Shown here in pieces: positions 14,893 to 22,925 of a DNA stretch of 64,000 nucleotides. Source of the DNA: WHSP01 sp040905505 (GTDB lineage Bacteria; Gemmatimonadota; Gemmatimonadetes; Longimicrobiales; Longimicrobiaceae); contig JBBDRL010000038.1 of NCBI GenBank assembly GCA_040905505.1, positions 1 through 64,000 on the forward strand, in the 5' to 3' direction. Below the pieces are notes generated by a model. The model did not search any database and had not been told where the DNA came from. It saw only the letters and a program-made list of their open reading frames with translations. Position numbers and translations under genes: made by a program. The number at the start of each line of letters is the position of its first letter. Within the stretch, counting starts at the first letter, position 1.

Positions 14893-16497
14893 TCAGCTCG
14901 TCTCGCGGAGATCCTGTCCCGTCATCTCCGGCGGTTGCGGAAGACCGAGCAGTCCGAGGATCGTCGGGGCCACATCGCAGAGAGCGCCGTCATGCAACGC
15001 CCTGGCGGTACGATTGCCGCTCGGCTCGACCAGCACGATTCCCACCTGGTTCGTGGTATGCGCCGTGTGCGGCCCGCCGGTTTCAGGATCCCACATCTGC
15101 TCGCAGTTGCCGTGGTCGGCGGTGACGAGAAGCGTGGTGTTCGTCGCCTCGCAGCGCTCCAGGACCTCCCCGAGCTGCTGATCGACTGTTTCGACTGCCG
15201 TGATCGCCGCTTCCAGGACCCCGGTGTGTCCCACCATGTCGGGATTGGCGTAATTGCAGACGAGGACATCGTACGAGCGCGCCTCCAGCGCTCCGATCAG
15301 CTCCGCCGTGACGGCGGCGGCACTCATCTCCGGCTGGAGATCGTAGGTAGCGACCTTCGGGGAGGGGACCATCCGCCGCGTCTCCCCTGTTCTGGGCTCT
15401 TCATCCCCACCATTGAAGAAGTAGGTCACGTGCGGGTACTTCTCCGTCTCGGCCGTCCGGAAGGACGTCCGGCCGTGGTCCGCCAGCGCCTCGGCCAGGA
15501 TGTTCTTCATGCCCTGGGGCGGGAAGGCGACGTCGAGCGGGAAATCGGCGTCGTACTGCGTCATCGTGACGACTTCGACCGTGGGGTGCTGTGCACCGCG
15601 GTCGAACCCGTCGAACTCTTTGTCGGCAAGAGCGCGCGAGATCTGGCGAACGCGATCCGCCCGGAAGTTGAAGAAGACGACGCCATCGCCGTCGCGGATC
15701 CGGCCCAACGGCTCGCCGTCGCCCGACTCGACGACGCGGGGTGATATGAACTCGTCGGTCTCCGATGCCGCATAGGCCTCCTCGATTGCGGAGACCGGGT
15801 CCCTCACGCGGGCGCCCTCGCCATACACCATGGCTCGATAGGCCTTTTCGGTGCGGTCCCAGCGGTGATCCCGGTCCATCGACCAGTAGCGGCCCATCAG
15901 GGTGGCGATCCGGCATCCGTCACCCCCACCCCCGCGTCCCACCAGCTCGGTCATGTAGTCGCGTGCTGATTGTGGAGGCGTGTCGCGACCGTCCAGAAAA
16001 GCATGGATGCGGATATTCGGTATCTCGTGCCTTGCCGCCAGCTCACAGAGGGCGAGCAGGTGGGAATCGACCGCGTGCACGCCGCCCGGGCCGATCAGTC
16101 CCAGTAGGTGTAGCGTATTTCCGCGCTCGCGCACGCGACGCAGCAGGTCCACCAGGGGGCGATTCTCGAAGAACTCACCCGCTTGGATCGCCTGCGAGAT
16201 TCGCATGATCGCCTGCACCACCACGCGTCCCGCGCCGAGGTTCAGGTGCCCCACTTCCGAATTCCCCATCTGGCCCTCGGGCAGGCCAACCGCGGGGCCA
16301 TGGGTGGTGAGCTTGGCCTTCGGGTAGCCGCCGCCCTCCCAGACGCGGTCCCAGTGAGGCGTGGCGGCGAGTTCGACGGCATTGTCATCGGACGGCTCTC
16401 GTAGCCCCCAGCCATCGAGAATGACGAGAGCGACGCGTTCGGCGAGTGGATCGGCGGCTGACGGGCCGGTGCCGGTTGGCTGATCCAGTGGACTCAT
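14893..16497 (-). CDS. gpmI: 2,3-bisphosphoglycerate-independent phosphoglycerate mutase
   Basis: Mn2+-dependent interconversion of 3- and 2-phosphoglycerate in glycolysis and gluconeogenesis. The alkaline-phosphatase-fold motifs are all present: VILDGWGLR, the catalytic Ser in GQMGNSEVGHLNLGAGR, FLDGRDTPP, FFNFRADRVRQ, YANPDMVGHTG and VTADHGNCE with its metal ligands. 534 residues is normal. The first ~20 residues are a short non-conserved extension. It is transcribed away from the SH3 gene at 16650; a 159-bp gap separates it from the outer-membrane protein gene. Confidence 0.97.
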   Translation of the reverse strand: MSPLDQPTGTGPSAADPLAERVALVILDGWGLREPSDDNAVELAATPHWDRVWEGGGYPKAKLTTHGPAVGLPEGQMGNSEVGHLNLGAGRVVVQAIMRISQAIQAGEFFENRPLVDLLRRVRERGNTLHLLGLIGPGGVHAVDSHLLALCELAARHEIPNIRIHAFLDGRDTPPQSARDYMTELVGRGGGGDGCRIATLMGRYWSMDRDHRWDRTEKAYRAMVYGEGARVRDPVSAIEEAYAASETDEFISPRVVESGDGEPLGRIRDGDGVVFFNFRADRVRQISRALADKEFDGFDRGAQHPTVEVVTMTQYDADFPLDVAFPPQGMKNILAEALADHGRTSFRTAETEKYPHVTYFFNGGDEEPRTGETRRMVPSPKVATYDLQPEMSAAAVTAELIGALEARSYDVLVCNYANPDMVGHTGVLEAAITAVETVDQQLGEVLERCEATNTTLLVTADHGNCEQMWDPETGGPHTAHTTNQVGIVLVEPSGNRTARALHDGALCDVAPTILGLLGLPQPPEMTGQDLRETS

Positions 16498-16515
16498 ATG
16501 CTAAACGAGAAAGGG

Positions 16516-16544
16516 TTTACAGCCGCTGGCGGCCGCCGTATCGT
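16516..16544 (+). promoter_or_regulatory. Candidate promoter for the SH3/M15 gene pair
   Basis: TTTACA (16516-16521), 17-bp spacer, TATCGT (16539-16544), pointing to the ATG at 16650 with a leader of about 100 nt. Confidence 0.45.
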
Positions 16545-16649
16545 TGGCTATTCGATTCACCCGCAATCTAAGCTCTCGAACCCGCACTCGCAGCATGCCG
16601 CTCCGGCGGCCACGCTGAAGCGGGCGCCCTGGACTCATCGATCGACAGA

Positions 16650-17243
16650 ATGCGCTTCATTGGACGTGCCGCCGCCCTACTGACGGTCCTTGTCGCCGCC
16701 CCAACGGCCGCGCAGGAGGGGAACGATCGGGGCGCTGCCGAGCCGGTGGACTCGGCACGCACGCTGCTTGCCGCTCCCGATGGCGACACGATCGCCCTGA
16801 TTCGGCCCGGGGCCGTGCTGCAGGTCGTGAGCGAGGCCGACGAAGCGGGTCAGTGGATGCAGGTTCAGCTCGAGGGCTGGATACGGACGGGTGAGCGCGG
16901 CGAGTCGGCGGGCACGGCTGCACCTCCGGACCTCGGGCTGGCGCAACTCCGGTCGGAGCCTGCCCGCTACGTAGGTCGGGTCGTCCGCTGGAGTGTGCAG
17001 AGCATCGGGCTACAGCGCGCTGATTCTCTCCGCTCGGACATGGCCGACGGAGAGCGGTACCTGCTGGCTCGTGACCCCGGTGGCGAGCCGGGCTTCGTCT
17101 ACCTGGTCGTACCACCCGACCTCGTGTCGGCCGCCGAGGCGCTGAGCCCACTGCAGCGGTTCGAGGCCGTCGCCCGGATCCGCACCGGGCGTTCGCCGCT
17201 GACCGGTCATCCCATTCTAGATCTCCTGGAGGTGAATCCGTGA
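16650..17243 (+). CDS. Exported SH3-like domain protein
   Basis: 197 residues with an N-terminal signal peptide (MRFIGRAAALLTVLVAAPTAAQ). Residues about 36-78 look like a bacterial SH3 domain (LLAAPDGDTIALIRPGAVLQVV ... GQWMQVQLEGWI), a fold that often binds cell-wall peptides. The C-terminal half (PARYVGRVVRW ... LLEVNP) is not recognised but reads like a small beta-rich domain. Its stop overlaps the next gene's GTG by 4 bp, so it is translationally coupled to the M15-type peptidase; the pair probably acts together in the periplasm on the cell wall. Confidence 0.75.
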   Translation: MRFIGRAAALLTVLVAAPTAAQEGNDRGAAEPVDSARTLLAAPDGDTIALIRPGAVLQVVSEADEAGQWMQVQLEGWIRTGERGESAGTAAPPDLGLAQLRSEPARYVGRVVRWSVQSIGLQRADSLRSDMADGERYLLARDPGGEPGFVYLVVPPDLVSAAEALSPLQRFEAVARIRTGRSPLTGHPILDLLEVNP

Positions 17244-18280
17244 TCAACTCGGGGCCTGAGCGGTTCGGAACGATCATCCGATACGTGGTGCTCGGGCTGG
17301 CGGTTCACGCTGGCGCGCTCAGCGGGCAGGCGGAACCAACGGGGCGCACGGAAGCCTCTGCAGGCGACGCTCCGAGCGTCGTGGCTCCTTTGCGGCAGTC
17401 TTCGGACGTCGAAGCGATCCGACTGGGGCTGAGTGGGGCGGTGCGGACACTCTTCGCCGAGCCTTCGCAGCCGCTCGTTCCTGGTCCGCTCGCAGGTAGC
17501 TCGGGGGACTGGTCGCAGGGGCATCGCTGGTCGCTCGTGCATGGGCGCGCAGAAGCCTCGCCCGTCCTCGGAGTACCGGCGTCGGAGCCGTTCGAGTCGG
17601 GGGAACCGCGGGTGCCGGACGAGCCGGGGGTGTGGCTGCTCGAAAGCGCCGGAGGCGCCGCGGTCACCGTCATCGCCAAAGTCCCCGCCTCGGAGCAGCA
17701 GGGTGGCGAGCTCAATGGGTACCGGATGGGAGTTTATCCGACGGCGGGTGAACGGCGCACGGACGCCTATGCGCCGCCGACGGCTTTCATCGAAGTCACC
17801 CCCGAGACGCGAGGTCTCCAGATCTCCGACCATCTGGTGCTCGGGCAATTTCTGACCAAGGATCAGTTCGAGGTCTGGCCGAAGTACGTGGCGCTCGACG
17901 CGCGGCTGATCGACAAGCTCGAGCTCGTCGTCCAGGAGTTGAACGCGATGGGCATCCGGGCCGAGCACGTGCACGTGATGAGCGGCTTTCGGACGCCCCA
18001 GTACAACGGCCCGGGCGGCGATGGGCGCGCGGCACTGTCGAGGCACATGTGGGGAGACGCCGCAGACGTCTGGATCGACGGCACCGGCGATGGCCGGATG
18101 GATGACCTGAATGGCGACGGCAAGGTGGATCTGGACGATGCAGCTGTCGTCATGCGCGCCGTCGATCGAGTCGAGAGCCGACATCCGGAGCTCGTCGGCG
18201 GCGCGGAGACCTACCCCTGGACGGCGACGCATGGCCCCTACATCCATATCGACGTTCGGGGCCACCACTCGCGCTGGTAG
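17240..18280 (+). CDS. M15-type (DUF882/VanY-like) periplasmic peptidase with a calcium-loop insertion
   Basis: 346 residues. A hydrophobic N-terminus (IIRYVVLGLAVHAGALSGQA) is a signal peptide. The C-terminal domain carries the M15 zinc motifs: SGFRTPQYN, SRHMWGDAAD (SxHxxGxAxD) and PYIHIDVRG. Between the last two sits DLNGDGKVDLDD, a canonical EF-hand/dockerin-like calcium loop, within a segment about 40 residues long. The middle region (about 130-190) is a beta-rich domain of unknown family. GTG 17240 is chosen: GGAGG precedes it and it overlaps the upstream stop. Likely a peptidoglycan D,D- or L,D-peptidase. Convergent with the uracil-DNA glycosylase, 7 bp apart. Confidence 0.8.
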   Translation: MINSGPERFGTIIRYVVLGLAVHAGALSGQAEPTGRTEASAGDAPSVVAPLRQSSDVEAIRLGLSGAVRTLFAEPSQPLVPGPLAGSSGDWSQGHRWSLVHGRAEASPVLGVPASEPFESGEPRVPDEPGVWLLESAGGAAVTVIAKVPASEQQGGELNGYRMGVYPTAGERRTDAYAPPTAFIEVTPETRGLQISDHLVLGQFLTKDQFEVWPKYVALDARLIDKLELVVQELNAMGIRAEHVHVMSGFRTPQYNGPGGDGRAALSRHMWGDAADVWIDGTGDGRMDDLNGDGKVDLDDAAVVMRAVDRVESRHPELVGGAETYPWTATHGPYIHIDVRGHHSRW

Positions 18281-18287
18281 CGGGCCG

Positions 18288-18896
18288 TCATCCTCCGATC
18301 AGGCCCCCCAGCTTCCCGAACTGGTCCTCGTAAGACTGTCGCAGGGTCGGGTTCCGTAGGACGGCCGAGGGATGCAGGAGGGGATAGAGGGGGAGCGTTC
18401 GACCTTCGACCGTGACCTGCTGAAGCTCCGCCTGGAGCTGCGTAATCTTCCCCTCGGGAATAAATCGCTGGAGGGCGCATCGCCCGAGCGTCACGATGAT
18501 GGGCGGATCGAGGATGCGGATCTGCGCGGCGAGCCATCCGGCGCAGGCGCGCATTTCGGCGGTACGCGGGTTCCGATTCTTGGGTGGACGACAGCGAACG
18601 ACGTTGGCGATGAATACCGCGTCACGCGAGAGACCGGCCACCGCCAGCATGGATTCCAGCAGGGCGCCGGACCTTCCGACGAAGGGGACGCCTTCCCGGT
18701 CTTCGGTGGCGCCGGGCGCTTCGCCCACGAGCAGGACTCGCGGGGAGCTCGGCCCGCTGCCGGGGACGACCTGCGCACGGCTCATGAACAGATCGCAGCG
18801 GGTGCAGCGAACCATGACGGCATGAAGCTCTTCGAGGCTCGCGGCGTCAGGGAAGGTGGCCGGAAAGCCGGGAGGTACCGGCGGGCTGTCGCTCAT
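18288..18896 (-). CDS. Family 4 uracil-DNA glycosylase (4Fe-4S type)
   Basis: Removes uracil from DNA in base-excision repair. Motif 1 is LVGEAPGATEDREGVPFVGRSG-like (GEAPGATED at residues near 58), followed by NVVRCRPPKNRNP with an iron-sulphur Cys, and motif 2 LLHPSAVLR. Cluster ligands include the N-terminal pair CTRC and later Cys residues (VVRC, LGRC). 202 residues is typical. Family 4 enzymes are often thermostable or found in lineages lacking Ung; no other uracil glycosylase is visible here. Confidence 0.92.
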   Translation of the reverse strand: MSDSPPVPPGFPATFPDAASLEELHAVMVRCTRCDLFMSRAQVVPGSGPSSPRVLLVGEAPGATEDREGVPFVGRSGALLESMLAVAGLSRDAVFIANVVRCRPPKNRNPRTAEMRACAGWLAAQIRILDPPIIVTLGRCALQRFIPEGKITQLQAELQQVTVEGRTLPLYPLLHPSAVLRNPTLRQSYEDQFGKLGGLIGG

Positions 18897-18996
18897 GAAA
18901 AGGCGCGGTGAGTGAATCTTTTCGGGCCCTCGGAACGTATGAATCGTCAGAGGCCGCGATACTCGGGAGCGGCGGTGAAGACTTTAGAGGTAAGGA

Positions 18997-19833
18997 ATGT
19001 ACTGTTCCACCTGTGGCGGCTCGATACCGACTGGCCGTAGTACGTGCGGGACGTGCGGAACGCACGTCCTCGCGTCAGGCGCGGCGGTGCGGCCTGGATC
19101 CAGGGATCCGGCTCTGCGCTCGAACTCCGATGGAGGCGGAGTCGGGGCGCGGGTCATCGCCACCTGCCCGCGGTGTGATTACCACGGTCAGGGCCTACCA
19201 TACTTCACCCGTGGGCCGCATATGGCCGCTCTCGTAGGCGCAACGCTGTTCACGCTTCCATACGCCCTGGGCGCAGGTGGTTTCCTGTACTACGGCCTGC
19301 GTCGCGATCATCGCATCTGCCCACGCTGCGGTAAGGGCTGGGGTCGACACGGTGAGGCAGCGCTCAGCGCGGACCCCGATCGCCCACGAGCCGCCCGCGG
19401 CGCAAGATCCCAAGGTGTAAACGAGGGGGTCCAGCGCACATGGTCGGTCATGCTCTTCATTCTCGGCGCGATTCTCCTTACCGTCGGGGTCGTGGAGCTC
19501 GAAGCCCTGGTCTTCACGTTCGGCGTTCTGGCCGCCGCTGGGGGATTCCTCCTGCATCGGACGGCGAACCGCGCCCGCGAGGAGCGACGTACCGCGCTGA
19601 TCTCGTCGCTTCAGACACCGGTGCTGAAGCTGGCCGCGGAGCGCGAGGGGCGACTCACCGTCACCGACGTCGCCGCGAACCTCGGCTGGCCGCTGCACCG
19701 GGCCGAGAAGGTCTTACAGTCTCTCGACGACGGCTGGCGAGTCGATTCGGAAGTCACCGATGAGGGCGTGATCGTCTACGAATTCCGTGAGCTGTTGCTG
19801 GGCGGTGGGCGAAGCATCGGCGAGGAGCTCTGA
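18997..19833 (+). CDS. Zinc-ribbon membrane protein with C-terminal winged-helix-like domain
   Basis: 278 residues, unrecognised as a whole. It starts with a zinc ribbon (CSTCGG ... CGTCG), has a second CPRCDYHG at about residue 57, then a hydrophobic segment (AALVGATLFTLPYALGAGG, about 76-96), a third CPRCGKG, and a hydrophobic stretch at about 149-186 (two short membrane passes). The last ~90 residues (LISSLQTPVLKLAAEREG ... VYEFREL) resemble a winged helix: LTVTDVAANLGWPLHRAEKVLQSL is the helix-turn-helix part. GAGGTAAGGA directly before the ATG is a strong ribosome site. A membrane-bound sensor or regulator is a guess. Confidence 0.75.
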   Translation: MYCSTCGGSIPTGRSTCGTCGTHVLASGAAVRPGSRDPALRSNSDGGGVGARVIATCPRCDYHGQGLPYFTRGPHMAALVGATLFTLPYALGAGGFLYYGLRRDHRICPRCGKGWGRHGEAALSADPDRPRAARGARSQGVNEGVQRTWSVMLFILGAILLTVGVVELEALVFTFGVLAAAGGFLLHRTANRAREERRTALISSLQTPVLKLAAEREGRLTVTDVAANLGWPLHRAEKVLQSLDDGWRVDSEVTDEGVIVYEFRELLLGGGRSIGEEL

Positions 19834-19890
19834 AGCGACCGCGGGTTTTGCCCCGGCACGGCCGAAAACGCCCGAATCGGCCGAGCGGCC

Positions 19891-20808
19891 TCACTCGCCG
19901 AGCTCCGTCTCGGCGATACCATCCTTCTTCGACCGTTTTGCCAGATCCTTCGTCTTTGCCGCTATCTCACCGAGTTCGGCGTAGGTGGGTGCTCGACCCG
20001 GCGGGACATGCAGGAGGGCGGCGGTAAGGCGCGTGACCGGGATCTCGGCTTCCACGCCGTCACGACGGTGCCCCAGGTAAGTACCCTTCTCCAGTACGTG
20101 ATGCGGGAGCAGCGTCCGCAAGGCGTCGCTGAAGTCTGCTTGGATCTTCACCACCAGGTGCCGCGCGGTGTCGGGGCGGCAGATCAGTACGAAATCGTCG
20201 CCGCCAATATGACCCGCGAAGTGCTCGTCCGCCGACACCGCGCCTCGTAGAACCCGACCGACTGCTTCGATCGCGGCATTGGCCGTCGGAAACCCGAAGC
20301 GATCGTTGAAGGGCTTGAAATGATCGAGATCGAGGTAGCACAAGGTGAACGCCGCGTCGCGAGCCGCTCGCCTGGCGAATTCCCGCGCGATCGCCGGACT
20401 CCCGGGGAGACCGGTCGTGGGATTCAGATCCCGACCCTGCTCGCTGAGGCGAAGTAGTGCTCCCACCCGGGCGACCAGCTCCCGCGGGTCGAAGGGCTTG
20501 GTCAGGTAATCGTTCGCACCCGCGGCGAACCCGTCGATCCGGTCATCCATGTCACCTTCGGCCGTCAGAATCAGAACGGGGAGGTGTTCCAGACGGGGGT
20601 CCTCCTTGATCTGGCGGCAGACTTCCAGCCCATCCGGCCTGCCCATCCGATAGTCGAGAACCGCCAGATCGGGCAGATCGGTCGAGATGGCGGCGAGAGC
20701 CGCCCTGCCGTCATCCACGGCCCGCACGGAGTGACCGGCGGCACCCAGAACTGCGCTGACCATCTCCTGCATTCCCCGGTCGTCTTCCGCGAACAGGATC
20801 CTCGCCAT
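19891..20808 (-). CDS. Response regulator with GGDEF-type output domain
   Basis: 305 residues from ATG 20808. Residues 1-120 are a receiver domain with acidic pocket D9/D10, phosphoacceptor D52 (AVLDYRM) and K104 (YLTKPFD). Residues about 125-290 are GGDEF-like: TTGLPG, the metal site DLDHFKPFNDRFG and the signature GGDDF at 202-206. GGDDF departs from the canonical GGDEF/GGEEF at the fourth position, so cyclic-di-GMP synthesis is uncertain. No histidine kinase is adjacent. It lies 107 bp downstream of recX on the same strand. Confidence 0.85.
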   Translation of the reverse strand: MARILFAEDDRGMQEMVSAVLGAAGHSVRAVDDGRAALAAISTDLPDLAVLDYRMGRPDGLEVCRQIKEDPRLEHLPVLILTAEGDMDDRIDGFAAGANDYLTKPFDPRELVARVGALLRLSEQGRDLNPTTGLPGSPAIAREFARRAARDAAFTLCYLDLDHFKPFNDRFGFPTANAAIEAVGRVLRGAVSADEHFAGHIGGDDFVLICRPDTARHLVVKIQADFSDALRTLLPHHVLEKGTYLGHRRDGVEAEIPVTRLTAALLHVPPGRAPTYAELGEIAAKTKDLAKRSKKDGIAETELGE

Positions 20809-20915
20809 TTGCGTCGTCAGAACTGGTTTGCCGAGCTCACCCGTGAGCCGTACTCCGGAACATCGGCTCTCGGCGTCCTGGGCGCCAGGCGCCGGGCCGC
20901 ACCGATCCGCCACAC

Positions 20916-21542
20916 TCAGCCATCGGTCTCCTCGATCACTCGCGTGATGACATCGGACGGAAATCCGCGCCGGGAAAGAAATCCATACAGCCGCCGCCGC
21001 CGTCGCGCCGGATCCTCCGCCCTTCGCCGGGCGAACTTTCCGGTGGCGCGCCTCGCCAGGTCGAGCTCGGTTTCCGAGATCTCCGCCAGCGCTTCGTCCA
21101 CGGCGCTCTCTGCTTCCGCCTCCGTGACTCCCTTTCGCCTCAATTCCGCCAGAAGGCGTGCACGCCCGCTCGGCCGCGCACGTAGGCGGTCGCGTACGTA
21201 GCTGCGTGCGAAACCGCCGTCGTCGACTAAACCGGACGCCACCAGGGTACGGGTGCAACGCTCGATGATCTCGGAAGGGAAATCCTTCGTTCGCAGCCGC
21301 CGGCGAAGCTCCGATTCTGTCCTGGGGCGGTAGGACAACAGGCGCAGCGCCGCCTCCCTGGCGCGCCAGGCGAGGTCATCGGACTCCAGGGCACGCAGGT
21401 CGTCCGGAGATAGCTCCCGCCCGACCCTCAGATGCGACCCCATCGCGACCTCCGCGGAGATCGAAATCTGGAACTCACCGTCCAGATATACGTTCACCCG
21501 ATCCCTCCGCCGCTTCAGACGTTTCAGCGCGGTTATCTTCAT
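20916..21542 (-). CDS. recX: Regulatory protein RecX
   Basis: RecX binds RecA filaments and usually limits their growth. The 208 residues show the tandem three-helix repeats of the family: YRPRTESELRRRLRTKDF, GLVDDGGFARSYVRDRLRA (the DD/FA pattern) and the last repeat GFLSRRGFPSDVITRVIEE. The N-terminus VNVYLDGEF is also typical. recA itself is not in this window. The start is ATG 21542. Confidence 0.92.
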   Translation of the reverse strand: MKITALKRLKRRRDRVNVYLDGEFQISISAEVAMGSHLRVGRELSPDDLRALESDDLAWRAREAALRLLSYRPRTESELRRRLRTKDFPSEIIERCTRTLVASGLVDDGGFARSYVRDRLRARPSGRARLLAELRRKGVTEAEAESAVDEALAEISETELDLARRATGKFARRRAEDPARRRRRLYGFLSRRGFPSDVITRVIEETDG

Positions 21543-21638
21543 GCGTTTCGTGCGATTCGGCCGGGGAGACGCGGCGGTGACGATCGCCGACTCTCCTCAG
21601 TGCCTCCCAGGTGAGTGAACTTGATCGCATATTCCTGC

Positions 21639-21720
21639 GACGGGCAACCCGCCGTTGCCGGCCGCGGGCGGTGCAACTACCCTCAGCTGCGTGGCGGCGG
21701 GCATGAGGACTGCACCCGTC
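21639..21720 (+). other. Possible structured leader before the class V aminotransferase
   Basis: gacggg (21639-21644) can pair with cccgtc (21715-21720); ggtgca (21670-21675) with tgcacc (21711-21716); and ggcaac (21643-21648) with gttgcc (21654-21659). The pairings partly compete. In GC-rich DNA such pairings arise by chance; the structure matches no riboswitch I recognise. Confidence 0.2.
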
Positions 21721-21758
21721 CCACGCCCAGACCCACCGGAACCGACCTCGAGAGCTCG

Positions 21759-22925
21759 ATGAAAGCTTCAAACGACATCGCAAATTACCGCACGGGCGAA
21801 TTCAGCGCTCTGGGCGCCGCCCCCTACCTCAATGCTGCCTCGCTCGGACCATTGCCGCGGCGGAGCCGGCTCGCGATCCAGGAGTTCAACCGCAGGCGCA
21901 GCGAGGTCCAGGCGATGACGCTGGAGGACTTCACCGCGCCCTCCGTCAACGTGCGAGAGCGCGCAGGGCGACTCATCGGGGCGGATCCCGCCGAGATCGC
22001 GCTCGGGGCGAACACCAGCTTCGGCATCAATCTCGCCGCCGCGGGACTCGACCTCCCTCCCGACTCGGTCGTCCTCGTGAGCGATCGGGAGTTTCCCGCC
22101 AATGTGTACCCGTGGATGAACCGCCAGCGCCTGCGCCTCGAGCTGGTCCCCGTCACCGCCGAGGGATGGCCGGACGAGGACCGCCTCGTCGAGCGGGTCG
22201 GCAGCGCCGAAGTGCGAATTGTCGCACTCTCCTCCGTCCAGTTTCACAACGGCTACCTCGCCGACCTCGCTCGCATCGGTACCGCCTGCCGCGCCCACGA
22301 TACCGTATTCGTGGTCGATGCGATTCAGTCGCTCGGCCAGATTCCCCTCGACGTCTCCATCGCCAAAGCTGATATTGTCGCAACCGGCGGTCACAAGTGG
22401 CTCTGTGGCCCCTTCGGCGCCGGCTTCGCCTACGTGAGAAGGGAGCTCCAGAATCGCCTCGATCCCGTCGCCGTCGGCTGGCTCGGTATGCGCGCCAGCG
22501 CGGAGATCGACTCGCTCCTCGATTATCGCTGGGACTTCGTCGCGGACGCCCGTCGATTCGAGGTCGGCACCCATCCGCTTCAGGATCACGCCGGCCTCGC
22601 CGCTTCCCTGGAGCTCTTGATGGAGGCCGGCGTGGATGCCATTCAGCGCCATATCGCTTCGCTGCTTCAGCCTCTGCGCGACTGGCTCGCCGATCACGAC
22701 GAGGTCAGAGCCCTCAGCTCCTCGGATCCCCGACGTCAGTCCGGCATCGTCAGCTTTCGACCGCCCAACGCCAGTGCCGTCTTCGCCGACCTCACGGGCG
22801 CAGGTGTAGTCTGCTCCCTGCGTGAGGGCGGCATTCGCGTTGCGCCGCATTTCTATAACAGTAGAGATGACATCGGACGCGTGTTGGAGGTGCTCGAGAA
22901 AGGGGCGAGGCGGGAGTGGAAGTGA
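21759..22925 (+). CDS. Class V PLP-dependent aminotransferase / desulfurase-like protein
   Basis: 388 residues, fold type I PLP enzyme. The PLP-lysine motif is ATGGHKWLCGP, preceded by the Asp that binds the PLP ring (FVVDAIQSLGQIPLD). The sequence resembles the SufS/selenocysteine-lyase/isopenicillin-N-epimerase branch, but there is no conserved catalytic Cys loop before the C-terminus, so it is probably not a cysteine desulfurase. ATG 21759 is chosen because the homologous-looking part begins there; GAGAG lies upstream. It overlaps the NlpC/P60 gene by 10 bp. Substrate unknown. Confidence 0.82.
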   Translation: MKASNDIANYRTGEFSALGAAPYLNAASLGPLPRRSRLAIQEFNRRRSEVQAMTLEDFTAPSVNVRERAGRLIGADPAEIALGANTSFGINLAAAGLDLPPDSVVLVSDREFPANVYPWMNRQRLRLELVPVTAEGWPDEDRLVERVGSAEVRIVALSSVQFHNGYLADLARIGTACRAHDTVFVVDAIQSLGQIPLDVSIAKADIVATGGHKWLCGPFGAGFAYVRRELQNRLDPVAVGWLGMRASAEIDSLLDYRWDFVADARRFEVGTHPLQDHAGLAASLELLMEAGVDAIQRHIASLLQPLRDWLADHDEVRALSSSDPRRQSGIVSFRPPNASAVFADLTGAGVVCSLREGGIRVAPHFYNSRDDIGRVLEVLEKGARREWK

